Shown here piece after piece: positions 45,054 through 59,310 of a DNA stretch of 64,000 nucleotides. The first letter of the stretch is position 1, and every line of letters starts with the position of its first letter. The notes beneath the pieces were generated by a model. That model was given only the letters and a program-made list of their open reading frames with translations, had not been told where the DNA came from and ran no database searches. The translations under genes were made by a program, and so were the position numbers. Source of the DNA: Botryotinia globosa (taxonomy: Eukaryota > Ascomycota > Leotiomycetes > Helotiales > Sclerotiniaceae); assembly GCA_014898425.1 (NCBI GenBank), contig RCSZ01000004.1, forward strand, positions 1,860,001 to 1,924,000, read 5' to 3'.

Positions 45054-48000
45054 AATAGTAGTAATAGTAGTAATAATATTTATTAACGTCCATCGAGCCG
45101 ACTTAAGGCTAACCTTAAAAACCTTCCAAGGGGTATAGAGATATACTAAACTATAAATTTATTTAAAGCTTTAAAAAACAATTTATATATACAAAGATCA
45201 GGGTTCATTTGAATAATTCCTTTTTCATTAATTAAAATAAAACTAGTAATATTTTTAGGATTTTAAAGAGTTAGATATAATTTTTTAGAAATAAATAAAT
45301 ATAAGTTATAAAAATATATATTTATAAGATATATTAATATCAAAAGATATTTCTATTATATTTTTTAATTATTATTTAATTTAGATAAGGGAAGAGTAGA
45401 ATCTATTTAAAAAAAAAAAGAAAAAGAAAAAGAAAAAAAAAATAATCGGATATTTTTAGTGGGGGTAGATGTTAATATAAAATCGAATAATTCTAAAGAA
45501 TTTGGTTAGTATTAATAATTGTAATATTAGAAATGAAAGATAATTAAAATCTTTTGTTATTGATGAGGGTAGAAGTAAAAGTAATTATTTAAATTATTTT
45601 CTGAATTAAGCTAGCGATTTATAATATAATATTAAATGCTTAGAAATTTTTTAATAACTATAAAAACATTTCAAATTAATATTTTAATATTAGAACTTTT
45701 TATAGTATTATATGAAATCCCTATGTTCTATATATATAATTAGAATATAATATAGTATCTTTTTTGATAAATTTAATTTCAAAAAAAATTTAATTGTATA
45801 GATAAAATTCCATCTATTATAAATATCTGAAAAAATAGATTATTGTTTTTTTTATTAAAACTATTTTATTTAATTATAAAGTTTTCTAATAATAATCTTT
45901 ATCTTATTAATGGTAAATATTGAAGCGGATTCTAAATTCCAAATGGATTTGTAGGTTTCAAGATTAACAAATTTATTAGCAATTTTATTTCTTTCAATTT
46001 TTATATATTTAAGGAATTAATAAATCTTAATATTAAAAATCTATATAATATTTTAACAAGTATAAAAGATTTATTAAAAGAAATAGAATATATTATTATA
46101 TAGACATTAGATTATTGAGATATTATTAATATAAAACTATAAACATTATTTATTAAATAAAGGGGTTTTTAGAGTATATTTGAGATTTATATAAATCTTA
46201 ATTATTTTTGAATTGAAAATGTAAAAAATATTATTAATCAAACTCAAGTTAGTAGTGATTTGCTTTTTATTTTGATATATTATATATTTATATTTAATAA
46301 GTTTTTTTTTATTAATAATTTATTCAGAATTATTTGAAAAAATTAAAATTTTATTAAAAAAAAGGTGAGATTATTACTTTTTGAAATTAATAATTATTAT
46401 TTCTTTATTAATATTCTTTATTAAATTAATTTAATATTTTGAAAAGAAATATAAAGATTATAATATAAAATATATAATATTAAAAAGAATTATCTTTAAA
46501 TATTAAATTTTAATTTTAGATTTCTATTATTAATTAATACCTTTACCCCTAATAATAAATAGAAATATAATTCAATAAATTATAAGATAAAAAATATTTA
46601 TTAATTAAATATATATAATAAAATAAAGCTTGATTTTATTTAATATTATATTAATAAATAAAATACCTATATTAATAAATAAAATACCTATATTTTTAAA
46701 GAAAATAACTATCAAAATAGTTTTTCAAATCAAAAATATACCTCTAAATATTAAAGCAAGTATTCATTCTAATAAATCAATATATTAATCCATTTAGAAG
46801 AAAACAATAAAATTATAAATAATATATTAAATATAAAATAATTTCGTTTTATTATTAAATCACATTTCAATTCTATATATAAAAAAAGGAATAATACAAA
46901 TAATAACAATTTTATATAAAGCTAAAATTGAAAAACTATTGATTATCTTTACAAAACTACAAATATAATATATTACTATTCAAGCTTTAATAACCCTTAT
47001 AATAATATATCTTTTAAAAAAGAATTTCCTATCAAATCAAACTCTAAATTATTTTAAAGCAAATTATACTTTATTTTTGATTATAATAATTAATATAATA
47101 ATAAACTCTTTATTGATAATATAAAAAGAAATATAATCCCCTTTCTTCTTAATAAAATAAATTATTTCGAATTTTTTAGAAATAATAACAATCTTATTAT
47201 TATTATTTCATTCGAGGATTTTCCTTATATCATTTATTAAAACAAGAATATTAATATTTAAGAATTAAAAGATTTAATATAAACAAAGATTATCAATATA
47301 TTCAAAATATAATTCTATATCCTGTAATATAAGCTTAGCTAAATATAATATATATAAAATTGGGGAGAAAAAGAAATCTTGTAATATTTCATATACAATC
47401 CTATAATTAAATATAATCAAATTCTTTAGGCGAATTCGAATATATCAATTAATAAAAAAGGAATTAATTAATTTTAAAAGAATTAAAAACTAATCTTATT
47501 TAATTATTCTTTTTAATAATTTTTATTTTAAAAATATATTAAAAATATTTTGAATATCTATAATAATTATAATGATTTTCAATCCTTAAAAAAAAGTAAT
47601 TTTTATATTATATATAAAATAAACAATCAAATCCATAATGATTTTTTTAGAAAAGGTTTTTTTATATTATAAGCTAAGGATATTATTAATTAGTATGGTT
47701 TATATTAAATAATAAATTACAATTCTTTTTAAGTTTTTTGAGATATAGAAGATAAATATAATTGATTACTAGAAATAGATAAAGAATCTATTCTTTTTAC
47801 CGATTTTAGATAATATAATTATTTTAATAAGTTTTTAAATTTATAAAATAAAATTAAATATTAAATATTAATTGTAAAGCTTGTATAGAATATTATTAAT
47901 TATTAATTAATAAATCTTGAATATTTATATTATAATATAATTAATATTTAATAAAATATCAAAGATTCTAATAATATTATATTCAATCTTTTTTATTGAA

Positions 48001-51000
48001 ATAAATTAGAATTATTTTAAAGTATTCAATTTGTTTCAATTTTTAAAAAGGGTTTATTTAAGATTATTAAAGATATTAAAGCAATCGAGGATCTTTTTAT
48101 ATAAAGTTTTAATCTTCTTTATAATATTTTCAATAAGATTTCTATTGATATATAATAAAAACGATTTTAGGCTAGACTTTAATTTGTATTAATTAATAAC
48201 CTTATAAAATTCCTTATCATTTTTAATTCTATTTATAATATTCTTTTAATAATTACATTTTATTTATCAAATTATTTTATAGAAAATTCGAATTATTTAA
48301 AGAATATCTTTATCTAAGATATTATATTTATAAAGATAATTCTAATATACTTTTTTGTATTTAGGAATTTATTATAATATAGCTTTATTATTTTTTTTAT
48401 TAAATTTATTAATTATACAAATAATAATATTTATTATTATTATAAAATTTATTATATATATTTCTATTATTATTTCATTTATAAAAAAAAAGAATTAAAA
48501 AGATAGATTATATCAATATATATTAAATTAAAAAGTTTTTTCAATTCTATTTTTAAAATTCTATAATAATATTATTTCAATAGAATTATATTCTATTCTA
48601 AAATAATAATAATTTGTATCTTATAATCCAAATCATTATATATATCTTTTCTAACAATAATTCTAATAAAAAGAATGTTTGAAAAAATAAGATTAATAAT
48701 ATAATTAATTCTATATATAAATTTGTTAAAAATATCAATAAAATCTATATTATTATTATTAAATTAATATATTAAATTCAAGTTTTTATATTTGAATTAT
48801 ATTTTTGATTCGAATATATAATATTAGATATTGAAATTATTTTTTATTAAATATTGAAATAATAAAATCAAATATAATATATAATCAATTGTTTTATTAT
48901 TATTTAATTAATAATATAAATTGAATATAATATTTCTATTTATATTGATTTAAAGAAAATCTTTATTATATATAAAGTAATATTGTTGTATATATAAATC
49001 AATATTTTTGTATATATATATTATAATTTGAAAATAATCTAATTCTTTAAGATTTTCAAGATTCTAAAAGTCTATTGAAATATAGTAATTATAATTTAAA
49101 TAGTTTTGTATTTATATATTGATAATTGTTTAGGGGTTTTAAATATAAATAAGATTGATTTATTGAATATTAAAAATTGTGAGAATTATTATATATATAA
49201 AAATGCTTTTATTAATATTAATTTAATAGATTTAAAGATTATATCATTGGGTTTATTAATGATAGATTTTATTATAAAGTTTATTGTATTATATTGATAT
49301 TAATGGAATATATTTTTGAAATCGAATATATTGAGTTTATTAGAGCTTTATATATAATAAAAAATATTTTTATTCTTTCCTTTATTTGTTTTTAAATATA
49401 TTCTAGAAATTCTTATTCAAAAAAGAATAAATATCTAGATTATAATTATAAAAGTTTATATTTAATTTTAAATTGGGATTTAATTAATAATAGGGATAGA
49501 TTCAATCTATTTATATTAAATAATAATAATATTATATTTATATTTGTTGGTAGATTCTATAATTATAATTATAAAAATATTAAATGTTTTTATTTCAAAG
49601 ATTTTAATAGATATATTGATTATTTTATATTAAATCTTTCTTATTTTCTAAATAGTTTTAAATTTATTTTTGATAAAGAATATTATAATATTATTTTTAT
49701 ATTAAAAAGTAATAAGATATTTATTATATTTAGTTTTGAATAGATTATAATAATTGATATATTTGGGTAATATTATATAATTAATATCTATTAATTCCTT
49801 ATATATATTTATTTAATAATTATAATAAATATAAAAAGAAAATTGATTGTATTTAAAAGGAAAATAATATCTTTAATAACCTGGATTATATTAGATTATA
49901 ATATATTTCTTTTCAATTAGTTTGAAAAAGTTATTAATATTAAAAAGAATAAAAAAACAAATTATTTTAATAAATGAAATAATCCAAATGATTTTATTAA
50001 AATATTTATTAATTCTATAATTGAAGGATTTGATAATAATTAAATATTTCTTTGTTTATATAAAGATTTTATTAAGAATGAAAACCTTATTTATTACAAT
50101 TGCTCTATTATTTAGATTTATAAAGAAAATAAGGATTTTTGTAATTATATAATTATATCAGATTTTTAGAATAATTAAAGATATAGTATTTAATATTTAT
50201 AATATCTTTTATTAATTATACTTGTTATAAAATACATTGTAAATATTACTAATTGTAAAGGTAATAGTCTAGCCTATAATTGTAAATAAGATTATCAAAA
50301 TATCAATTAAAAAAAAGCCTTTAATGATTTTCATAAAACACTATTGAAAAGCAAAAATAAAAGATTGATTAAATAAAACTAAGGATTTATATTTAGCAAG
50401 TAATTTTCGATTCTAATATTGAATATAATTCAAAATAGAATTTTTTTCTAATATAGAATCATAAAAGGTTTTCTCAGATTATATATTTTTGGGTTTAAAG
50501 AATATATTGTTTTTAATACTATTTATATTATCAGATTTAATTATCTCTACAAAAGTCTTAAAACTAATAGTAAATATAATATAAATAAAAAGTTGAATAT
50601 AGATATTGAGAAATACAAAAGAAATAATAATATTAATAAAAACAATAATAATTATAAAATTAATTACAAAACCAATAAATTCCTTTGCAAAAGCTATACT
50701 AAATATATTTATATAAAATATTATAAAAATATCAAATAATATTATAAAGCTTATAACAATCATATATTTGCTTTTTATATTACATTCAAAAGTATCAAGC
50801 TGTTTTTTAATAATATTTGATGTATTCAAAATAATATTTTAATTATAATAATTAATTTTGAAAAAGGAAAATATTTGAATATTTATTTTATTTCTTTTTT
50901 TTTAATTATATAAAATTGATTGAGATTAAATAAAGATTATAAATCTAATAAATATATAAATCTAAAATTTAATAATTACAAAGAATAATCTAATATTATA

Positions 51001-51140
51001 AACTCACTATCTAATAATATTATTATAAAAATAATTATTAGATTAAATAAAAGGGTTTATAAAGGATATAGAAAGTTAATTCTATATAATAAAGTCGAAA
51101 ATATAAAGATATTTTGATTTTGGGATGTTGTATCGATCTG
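45054..51140 (-). mobile_element. Non-LTR (LINE) retrotransposon copy A, full length, RIP-decayed
   Basis: A 6.1-kb element shared with 52701-58759 and 60823-63521. On the minus strand it starts CAGATCGA (51140), at the same base as copy B, and ends with a TAC/TAT-rich trinucleotide tail at the left edge. The tail length differs in each copy, the usual mark of a LINE 3' end. Minus-strand translation at 47381-47331 reads QDFFFSPILYILYLAKL, which matches the QGSPLSP-type reverse-transcriptase motif after C-to-T and G-to-A changes. About 30 bases further, 47300-47289 reads YIDN where the catalytic Y-x-D-D is expected. There are no LTRs. Frames are full of stops, so it is dead. Reverse transcriptase lies 3.8 kb from the 5' end, suiting a Tad/I-like LINE with an endonuclease upstream, though I could not read that domain. 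Confidence 0.75.
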
Positions 51141-51374
51141 TATGATTTAATATAGTATATTGAATACTTGTAATATAGATATTATATTGTTTGAATAAAT
51201 TAATATAGAAGATGTCAGAACAGGTACAAGGTAACAACTAGTATTAATATGGGTTTAGTCTTATTATAAAACTTTTTATTAATCTTTTTAAAACTTGTTT
51301 TTAAAGCTATATATATATATAAACTCTTTATATTGAAATAAAAATTGATCTAATATTGAATTGATTAATATTTG
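51141..51374. other. Short spacer between LINE copy A and AT repeat
   Basis: About 230 bases, including a slightly less AT-rich stretch GATGTCAGAACAGGTACAAG near 51210. Not matched elsewhere in the window by eye. Confidence 0.4.
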
Positions 51375-52700
51375 TAACAAAATCCTTTTCTTTGAAATTT
51401 TTGTTTTCAAAAGTTTTAAAACTATTTCATAGATTGTTTTATGTTTTATGAAAACTTTTAGAAATTATTTAATAATCGATTTTTTATATATTTTTTAAAA
51501 GCTTTCTAAAGGTTATTTGATTGTTAATTGTTATTAATTCGATTTTTTTAAATCTTATTAATTTTTATAATAAAAGTTAATTATATGATGTTTATGTTTT
51601 CATTTTATAAGACTTAGTTTTTTTATAATTTTTATTATATTGTAATATAAAATCCCAAGAATTATTCTAAAATCTAGAATCCAAAAGTTGATTTATAATT
51701 TCAAATTCGAAACTACAAAAGATTTGAAAAAGAAAATCGATTTATTTTTCATAGAATGGTGATTTATATTCAATAATGGAATTTCATTTTTAACTTTTTT
51801 AAAAAAACTATTAAAAGTATATAAAACTATTGAAAATCTAAAACTTTGAAAATCTAAAACTTTGAAAATCTAAAACTTTGAAAATCTTGAAAATCTTGAA
51901 AATCTTGAAAATCTTGAAAATCTTGAAAATCTTGAAAATCTTGAAAATCTTGAAAATCTTGAAAATCTTGAAAAAACTCGATAATATTTTGCTGATATAT
52001 AATATTCGAAATTTTAAAATCCTGAAAATAATGAAATTCTATAAACTAATCAAATTATTATTTTCAAATTTTCAAATTTTGAAAACTTCAGAAATTGAAA
52101 GAATTCAAAAAGAAATTAATTTATATTTGTTAAAATAATGATTTGTATTCAATAACGTTTTGTTTTTCTTTTTTTAATTTTCAATTTTGAAAATTATTTA
52201 TTTTTATTACTTAAAAATACAAAATTTAGTAATCTTTAGTCAATAGATAGTTTTCGAGATTTTTAAAAATTTAAAAATAATAATTTTTTTAAATTCATTG
52301 AATCAATATTTTTAGAATTTAAAAACCTGAAATTGTAAAATTTAGAGATTTAAAAGAAAATGATTTGTTTTTTGATATAATAGAATTTGGTTCCCCTTTT
52401 TCGATTTTCAATTTTGAAAATATATAAAATTCATAATTATTAAAATATAATAATATTTTAATAATATATAATATTCGAAATTCTAAAAAATTTGAAACTT
52501 CTGAAAGATTAGAAAATTAGAAGATATTTGAGGTTTGAAAATCCTAAAAATCTTAAAAGTTTTGAAATTCTAAAATATTCGAAAAATTACAAAATATTTG
52601 AAATATGAAAATTCTAAAAATTCTAAAAATGCTTTCAAATATAAAGCTTCATTAATTTCCTATTGAATTTTTGATATTAGAGAAATTCTTAAAAATCTAA
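51375..52700. repeat. Satellite-like AT repeat, copy 1, with nonamer array
   Basis: Shares order of words with 59311-60822: TTTTCAAAAGTTTT...AAAACTA, ATAAGACTTAG / ATAAGATTTAG, AAATCTAGAATCCAAAAG / AAATCTAAAATCCAAGAG. Internally the motif ATGATTTGTATTCAATA...TTTTT, followed by AATTTTGAAAA, recurs about every 230-380 bases (near 51759, 52137 and 52371), so it is itself a degenerate tandem repeat. Between 51862 and 51975 a GAAAATCTT nonamer is amplified about a dozen times. It ends where LINE copy B begins. Confidence 0.6.
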
Positions 52701-55700
52701 TAGTAGTAGTAGTAATAGTAGTAGTATTTATTAATATCTATTAAGTTGGTTTAAGACTGATCTTGGGAATCTCTTAAGGGATATAAGGATATATTAAGTT
52801 ATAGATTTATTTAATATTTCAAAAAGTAATTTATATATATAAAAATTAGAGTTTATTTAAATAATTTTATTATTATTAATTAAAATGAAGCTAGTAATAT
52901 TTTAGATTTTTAAAAAGTTAAATATGATTCTTTAGAAATAAACGAATATAATATTATAGGGGTGTATATTTATAAGATATGCTAATATCAAAAGAAACTT
53001 TTATTATATTTTTTAATCATTATTTAAATTAAATAAGGGAAGAGTAGGGTTTAATTAAAAAAAAATAGAAAAAAAAAGGGAAAAAGGTGATTAGGTGCTT
53101 TTAGTAGGGGTAAATACTAGTATAGAATTAGATGATTCTAAAGAATTCGATTAATATTAGTAATTGTGATATTAGAAATGAAAGGTAACTAAATCCTTTT
53201 ATTATTAATAAGAGTAAAAATAAAAGTAATTGTTTAAGCTATTTTCTGAATTAAATTAGTGATTTATAATATAATATTAGATACTTAGGAATTTTCTAAT
53301 AATTATAGAAATATTCTAAATTAATATCTTAATATTAAAAATTTTTATAATATTATATAAAATCTTTATATTCTATATATATAGCTAAAATATAATATAA
53401 CATTTTTTTTAATAAATCCAATTTCAAAGAAAGTTTAATTATATAAACAAAATTCTATTTATTATAAATATTTTTAAAAAAATAGATTCTTATTTCTTTT
53501 ATTAAAACTATTCCATTTAATTATAAAGTCTTTTATTAATAATCTTTATCTTATTAATAATAAATATTAAAATAAGTTTTAGATTCTAAATAGATTTGTA
53601 GATTTCAAAATCAATAAATTTGTTAATAACCTTATTTCCCTCAATACCTATATATCCAAAAAATTAGCAAATCCTAATATCGAAAATTTATATAGCATTT
53701 TAATAAGTATAAAAAGCTTATTAGGAAAAATCGAATATATTGTTATATAAATACCAAATTATTAAAATGCTATTAATATAAAGCTATAAATACTATTTAT
53801 TAAATGAAAAAGTTTTTAAAATATATTTGAGGTTTATATAAACCCTAATTGTTTTTAAATCGAAAATATATAAAATATTATTGATTAAGCTTAAACTAAT
53901 AGCGATTTGCTTTTTATTCTAATATATTATATATCTATATTCAATAAGCTTTTTTTATTAACAATTTATTCAAAACTATCTAAGAAAATTGAAATCTTAT
54001 TAGAAAGGAAATGAAATCATTATTTTTTGAAATTAATAGCTATTATTTTCTTATTAATACTTTTTATTAGATCTATTTAATACTCTGAAAAGAAATATAA
54101 AGATTATAATATAAAGTATATAATACTAAAAAGAATTATTTCTAGATACTGAATTTTGATTTTAGATTTCTATTATTAACTAACATCTTTATCCCTAATA
54201 ATAAATAAAAATATAATTTAATAGATTATAAAATAAAAGATATTTACTAATTAAATATATATAATAAAACAAAACTTAATTTTATTCAATATTATATCAA
54301 TAAATAAAATACCTATATTTCTAAAAAAAGTAATTGTTGAAATAATCTTTTAAATTGAAAATATATTTTTAAATATTAAAGCGAATATTTATTTTAATAA
54401 ATCGATATATTAATTTATTTAGAAAAAAATAGCAAGATTTTAGACTATATATTAAATACAAAATGATTTTGTTTTATTATTAAATTATATTTCGATTTTA
54501 TATATAAAAAAGAGAATAATATAAATAATAATAGTTTTATATAAAATTAAAATTAAAAGATTATTAATCATTTTTATAAGATTATAGATATAATATATTA
54601 TTATTCAAATTTTGATAGTTTTTATAATTATATATTTTTTAAAAAAGAGTTTTTTATTGAATCAAATTTTAAATTATTTTAGAATAAATTATATTTTATT
54701 TTTGATTATAGTAATTAATATAATAATAAGCTTTTTATTAATAATATAAAGGGAAATATAATCTCCTTTTTTTTGATTAAATAAATTATTTCAAGTTTTT
54801 CAAAAATAAAGGCAATTTTATTATTATTATTTTATTCAAGGATTTTTTATTATTATTTATTAAAACAAGAATATTAGAGTTTAGAGATTGGGAGGTTTGA
54901 TATAAGTAAAAATTATTGGTACATTTAAAATATAATTCTATATCCTGTAATATAAGTTTAATTAGATATAGTATATATAGAATTAAAAAGAAAAAGGAGC
55001 TTTGAAATATCTTATATATAATTTTATAATTAAATATAATCAAATTCTCTAAATAGATTTGAATATATTGATTAATAAAAAAAGATTTAATTAATTTTAA
55101 AAAAACTAAAGATTAGTTTTATTTAATTTATTTTTTTTAGTAATCTTTATTTTAAAAATATATTGAAGATATTTTAGATATTTATAATAATTATAATAAT
55201 TTCTAGTTTTTGGGAAAAAGTAGTCTTTATATTATATATAAAATAATCAATTAGATTTATAATAGTTTTTTTAGAGAGAGCTTTTTTATATTATAAATTA
55301 AGGATATTATTGATCAATATAATTTATATTAAATAATAAGCTATAATTCTTTTTAGATTTTTTGAAATATAAAAGATAAATATAATTGATTATTAGAAAT
55401 AAATAGAAGATCTATTCCTTTTATCAATCTTAAATAATATAATTATCCCAACAAATTTCTAAATTTCTAAAATAAAACTAAATACTAAATATTAATTATA
55501 AAATCTATATAAAATACTATCGATTATTAATTAGCAAATCTTAAATATTTATATTATAATATAATTAATACTTAATAAAATATTAAAGATTCTAATAATA
55601 TTATATTCGATATCTTTTATCAAAATAAATTAAAATCATTTTAGAATATCTAATTCATTCTAATTTTCAAAGATATTATATTTGAGATTATCAAAAATAC

Positions 55701-58700
55701 TAAAACAATTAAAAACCTTTTTGTATAAAATTTCAATCTTTTTTATAATATCTTTAATAAGATTTCTATTAATATATAATAAAAACAATTTCAAATTAAA
55801 TTCTAATTTATACTAATTAATAATCTTATAAAACTTTTTATTGTTTTTGATTTTATTTATAATATTTTTTTAATATTTATATTTTGTTTATCAAATTACT
55901 TTATAAAAAATTCAAATCGTTTAAAGGATATTATTGTTTGAAATATTATATTTATAAAAATAATTCCAATATATTTCCTTATATTCAAAGATTTATTATA
56001 ATATAATTTTACTATTTCTTCTATCAAATTTATTAATTATATAAATAGCAATATTTATTATTATTATAAAATTAATTATATATATCTCAATTGTTATTTT
56101 ATTTATAAAAAAAAATTAGAAAGAAAATTATATCAATATATATTAAATCAAAAAGTTTTTTTAATTTTATTTTTAAAATCCTATAATAATATTATTTTAA
56201 TAGAATTATATTTTATTCTAAAATAATAATAATTTATATTTTATAATCTAAATTATTATATATATCTTTTCTAATAATAATTCTAATAAAAGAGATATTT
56301 AAGAAAATAAGATTAATAATATAATTAGTTTTATATATAAATTTATTAGAAATATTAATAAAGTTTATATTATTATTATTAAATCAATATACTAAATTCA
56401 AACATTTATATCTAAATTACATTCTTAATTTGAATATATAATATTAGATATTGAAATCGCTTTTTATTAAATATTAAAATAATAGAATTAGATAGAATAT
56501 ATAATTAATTGTTTTATTATTACCCAATTAATAATATAAATTGAATATAATATTCTTATTTATATTAATTTAAAAAAGATTTTTAGTATATATAAAACAA
56601 TATTGTTATATATATAAATTAATATCTTTATATATATATATTATAATCCAAAAATGATTTGACTTTTTAAGATTTTCAAAATCCTAAAAGTTTATTGAAA
56701 TATAATAATTATAATTCGAATGGTTTTGTATTTGTATATTAATAATTGTTTAGAGTTTTTAAATATAAATAATATCGATTTATTAAATATCAAAGACTAT
56801 AAAAATTATTATATATATAAAAATACTTTTATTAATATTAATTTAATAAATTTAAAAATTATATTATTGAATTTATTCATTATAAATTCTATTATTAAAT
56901 TTATTATATTATATTAATATTAATAAAATATATTTCCGAAATCGAATACATTAAATTTATTAGAGTATTGTATATAGCCAAAAGCATTTTTATTTTTTCC
57001 TCTATTTGTTTTCAAATATAATCTAAAAACTTTTATTTAAAAAAGAATAAATATTTGAATTATAATTATAAAAATTTATATCTAATCCTTAATTAAAATT
57101 TAATTAGCAATAATAATAAATTCAATTTATTTGTATTAAATATCAATAAATTTAATATTTATATTTATTAATAAACTCTATAACTATAATTACAGAAATA
57201 TTCAATATCTTTATTTTAAAAACTTTAATAAATATATTAATTATTTTATATTAAATCTTTTTTATTTTTTAAATAACCTTAAACTTATTTTTGATAAAAA
57301 ATACTATAATATTATTTCTATATTAAAAAATAATAGAATATTTGTTATATTTAGTTTTAAATAAATTATAATGATTAATATATTTGAATAATATTATACA
57401 ATTAATATCTACTAATCCCTTATATATATCTATTTAATAATTATAATAATTATAAAAAAGGAATTGATTATATTTGAAGAAAAAATAATATCCTTGATAG
57501 CTTAAATTGTATTAAATTATAATATATATTTTTTCAATTAATTTGAAAAGATTATTGATATTGAAAAAAATAAAGAGATAAATTATTTCAATAAATAAAA
57601 TGATTCAAATAATTTTATTAAAATATTTATTGATTTTATAATTAAAGAATTTGATAATAATTAAATGTTTTTTTGTTTATATAAAAACTTTATTAAAAAT
57701 AAAGACTTTGTTTATTATAATTACTTTATTATTTAGATTTATAAAAAAGATAGGGATTTTTGTAATTATATAATTATATTAGATTTTTAAAATAATCAAA
57801 GATATAATATTTAATATTTATAATATCTTTTATTAATTGTATTTATTATAAAACAAATTACAAATATTATTAAATATAAAAAAAAAAATTTAATTTATAA
57901 TTATAAATAAGATTATTAGAATATCAATTGAAAAAAAACCTTCAATAATTTCTATAAAATATTACTAAAAAACAAAAATAGGAAATCAATTAAATAGAAT
58001 TAAAGATTTATATTTAATAAATAATTTTCAATTTTAATATTAAATATAATTCGAAATAGAACTTTTTTTTAATATAAAATTATAAAAAGTTTTTTTGGAT
58101 TATATATTTCTGGGTTTAAAAAGTATATTATTTCTAATATCATTTATATTATTGGATTTAATTATCTCTATAAAGATTTTAGAATTAATAATAAATATAA
58201 TAAAAATAGAAAATTGAATATAAATATCAAAAGATATAAAGAGAATAATAATATCAATGAAAATAATAATAATTACAAAATTAATTATAAAACTAATAAA
58301 TTCCTTTACAAAAATTATATTAGATATATTTATATAAAATACTATAAATATATCGAATAATATTATAAGATTTATAATAATTATATATTTATTTTTTATA
58401 TTATATTTAAAAATATTAAAATGTTTTTTAATAATATCTAATATATTCGAAATAATATTTTAATTATAATAATTGATTTTGAAAAAAGAAAGTGTTTAAG
58501 TATTTATTCTGCTTTTTTTTTTAATTGTATAAAGTTGATTGAGATTGAATAGGGATTATGGATTCGATAGATATATAAATCTAAGATTTAATAGTTATAA
58601 GAAATAATTTGATATTATAAATCTATTATCTAATAATATTATTATAAGAGCAATTATTGGATTAAATAAAAAGGTTTATAGAGAATATAGAGAGTTAATT

Positions 58701-58759
58701 CTGTATAATAAAGTCGAAAATATGAAGATATCACGATTTTGAGATGTTGTGTCGATCTG
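52701..58759 (-). mobile_element. LINE retrotransposon copy B, full length, RIP-decayed
   Basis: Colinear with copy A over its whole 6.06 kb. It begins CAGATCGACACAACATC on the minus strand at 58759 and ends with a TAC/TAT trinucleotide tail at 52701-52727. The reverse-transcriptase region (near 54900-55040, minus strand) is more decayed: it reads IFQSSFFFLILYILYLIKL, where copy A retains SPILY. Copies A and B differ mostly by transitions. The tail abuts the satellite-like repeat, suggesting insertion into it. Confidence 0.75.
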
Positions 58760-59310
58760 AAATTGGTATCATATAATGAATTAATAATCCCATTAAAAAA
58801 ATCATTTAAATTCCTTTGTTGATTTTTTTAATAAAATGTTTTGATTATATTGTGTTTTCAATATTTTGATTACTAATTCTAATTGAATCCCTGAGAATTA
58901 TTCGATTTTATTATAATACCTTAACGGCACAAGTAGGGATATAAAACAATGAAAATATAATACTAATATTGATAAAATGGTATTTCTATAGTATTTGTAA
59001 TGCTGATATTAATAGAATAATATTTCTATGAAATTCGAGATTCTGAATAATTTTCGAATTTTTGAATAATATCAATACTAATAAAATAGTATTTTTATAA
59101 TACTCAAACCTCTAAACAATATTCGATCCTTTATATAGTATTAATATTATACTTAATCAAAAACTTGGTTAAAAAAACCTTTAATAAAATAATATCAAAA
59201 TTAATGTTTAAATTATTATATAATATAATAATATTATTAAAATTATACTATCATCATTATATTAAACATCATTATTTTATTAAATATCATTATTATATTC
59301 AATATTTATC
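58760..59310. other. Spacer between LINE copy B and second AT repeat
   Basis: About 550 bases. AATATTAAT/AGAATAGTATTT words recur, for example AATATTGATAAAATGGTATTTCTATAG-like segments near 58965, 59010 and 59080, an imperfect short-period repeat. A less decayed stretch CCTTAACGGCACAAGTAGGG lies near 58919. No gene seen. Confidence 0.4.

Noticed and set aside
50479..50829. 116-codon hydrophobic minus-strand ORF
   Set aside because: Lies near the 5' end of LINE copy A and the matching frame in copy B is broken; the hydrophobic character comes from AT-rich codons.
51878..52138. 86-codon ORF with KIL repeats
   Set aside because: The repeat unit is nine bases, so it stays open by chance inside the nonamer array; it lies in satellite-like decayed DNA.
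54786..55043. 85-codon minus-strand ORF as an intact small gene
   Set aside because: It is a fragment of the decayed reverse-transcriptase region of LINE copy B, not an independent gene.
49106..56917. Two related plus-strand ORFs (49106-49297 and 56720-56917)
   Set aside because: They are alike only because they lie at the same position in LINE copies A and B, antisense to the element; AT-only codons make open frames by chance.
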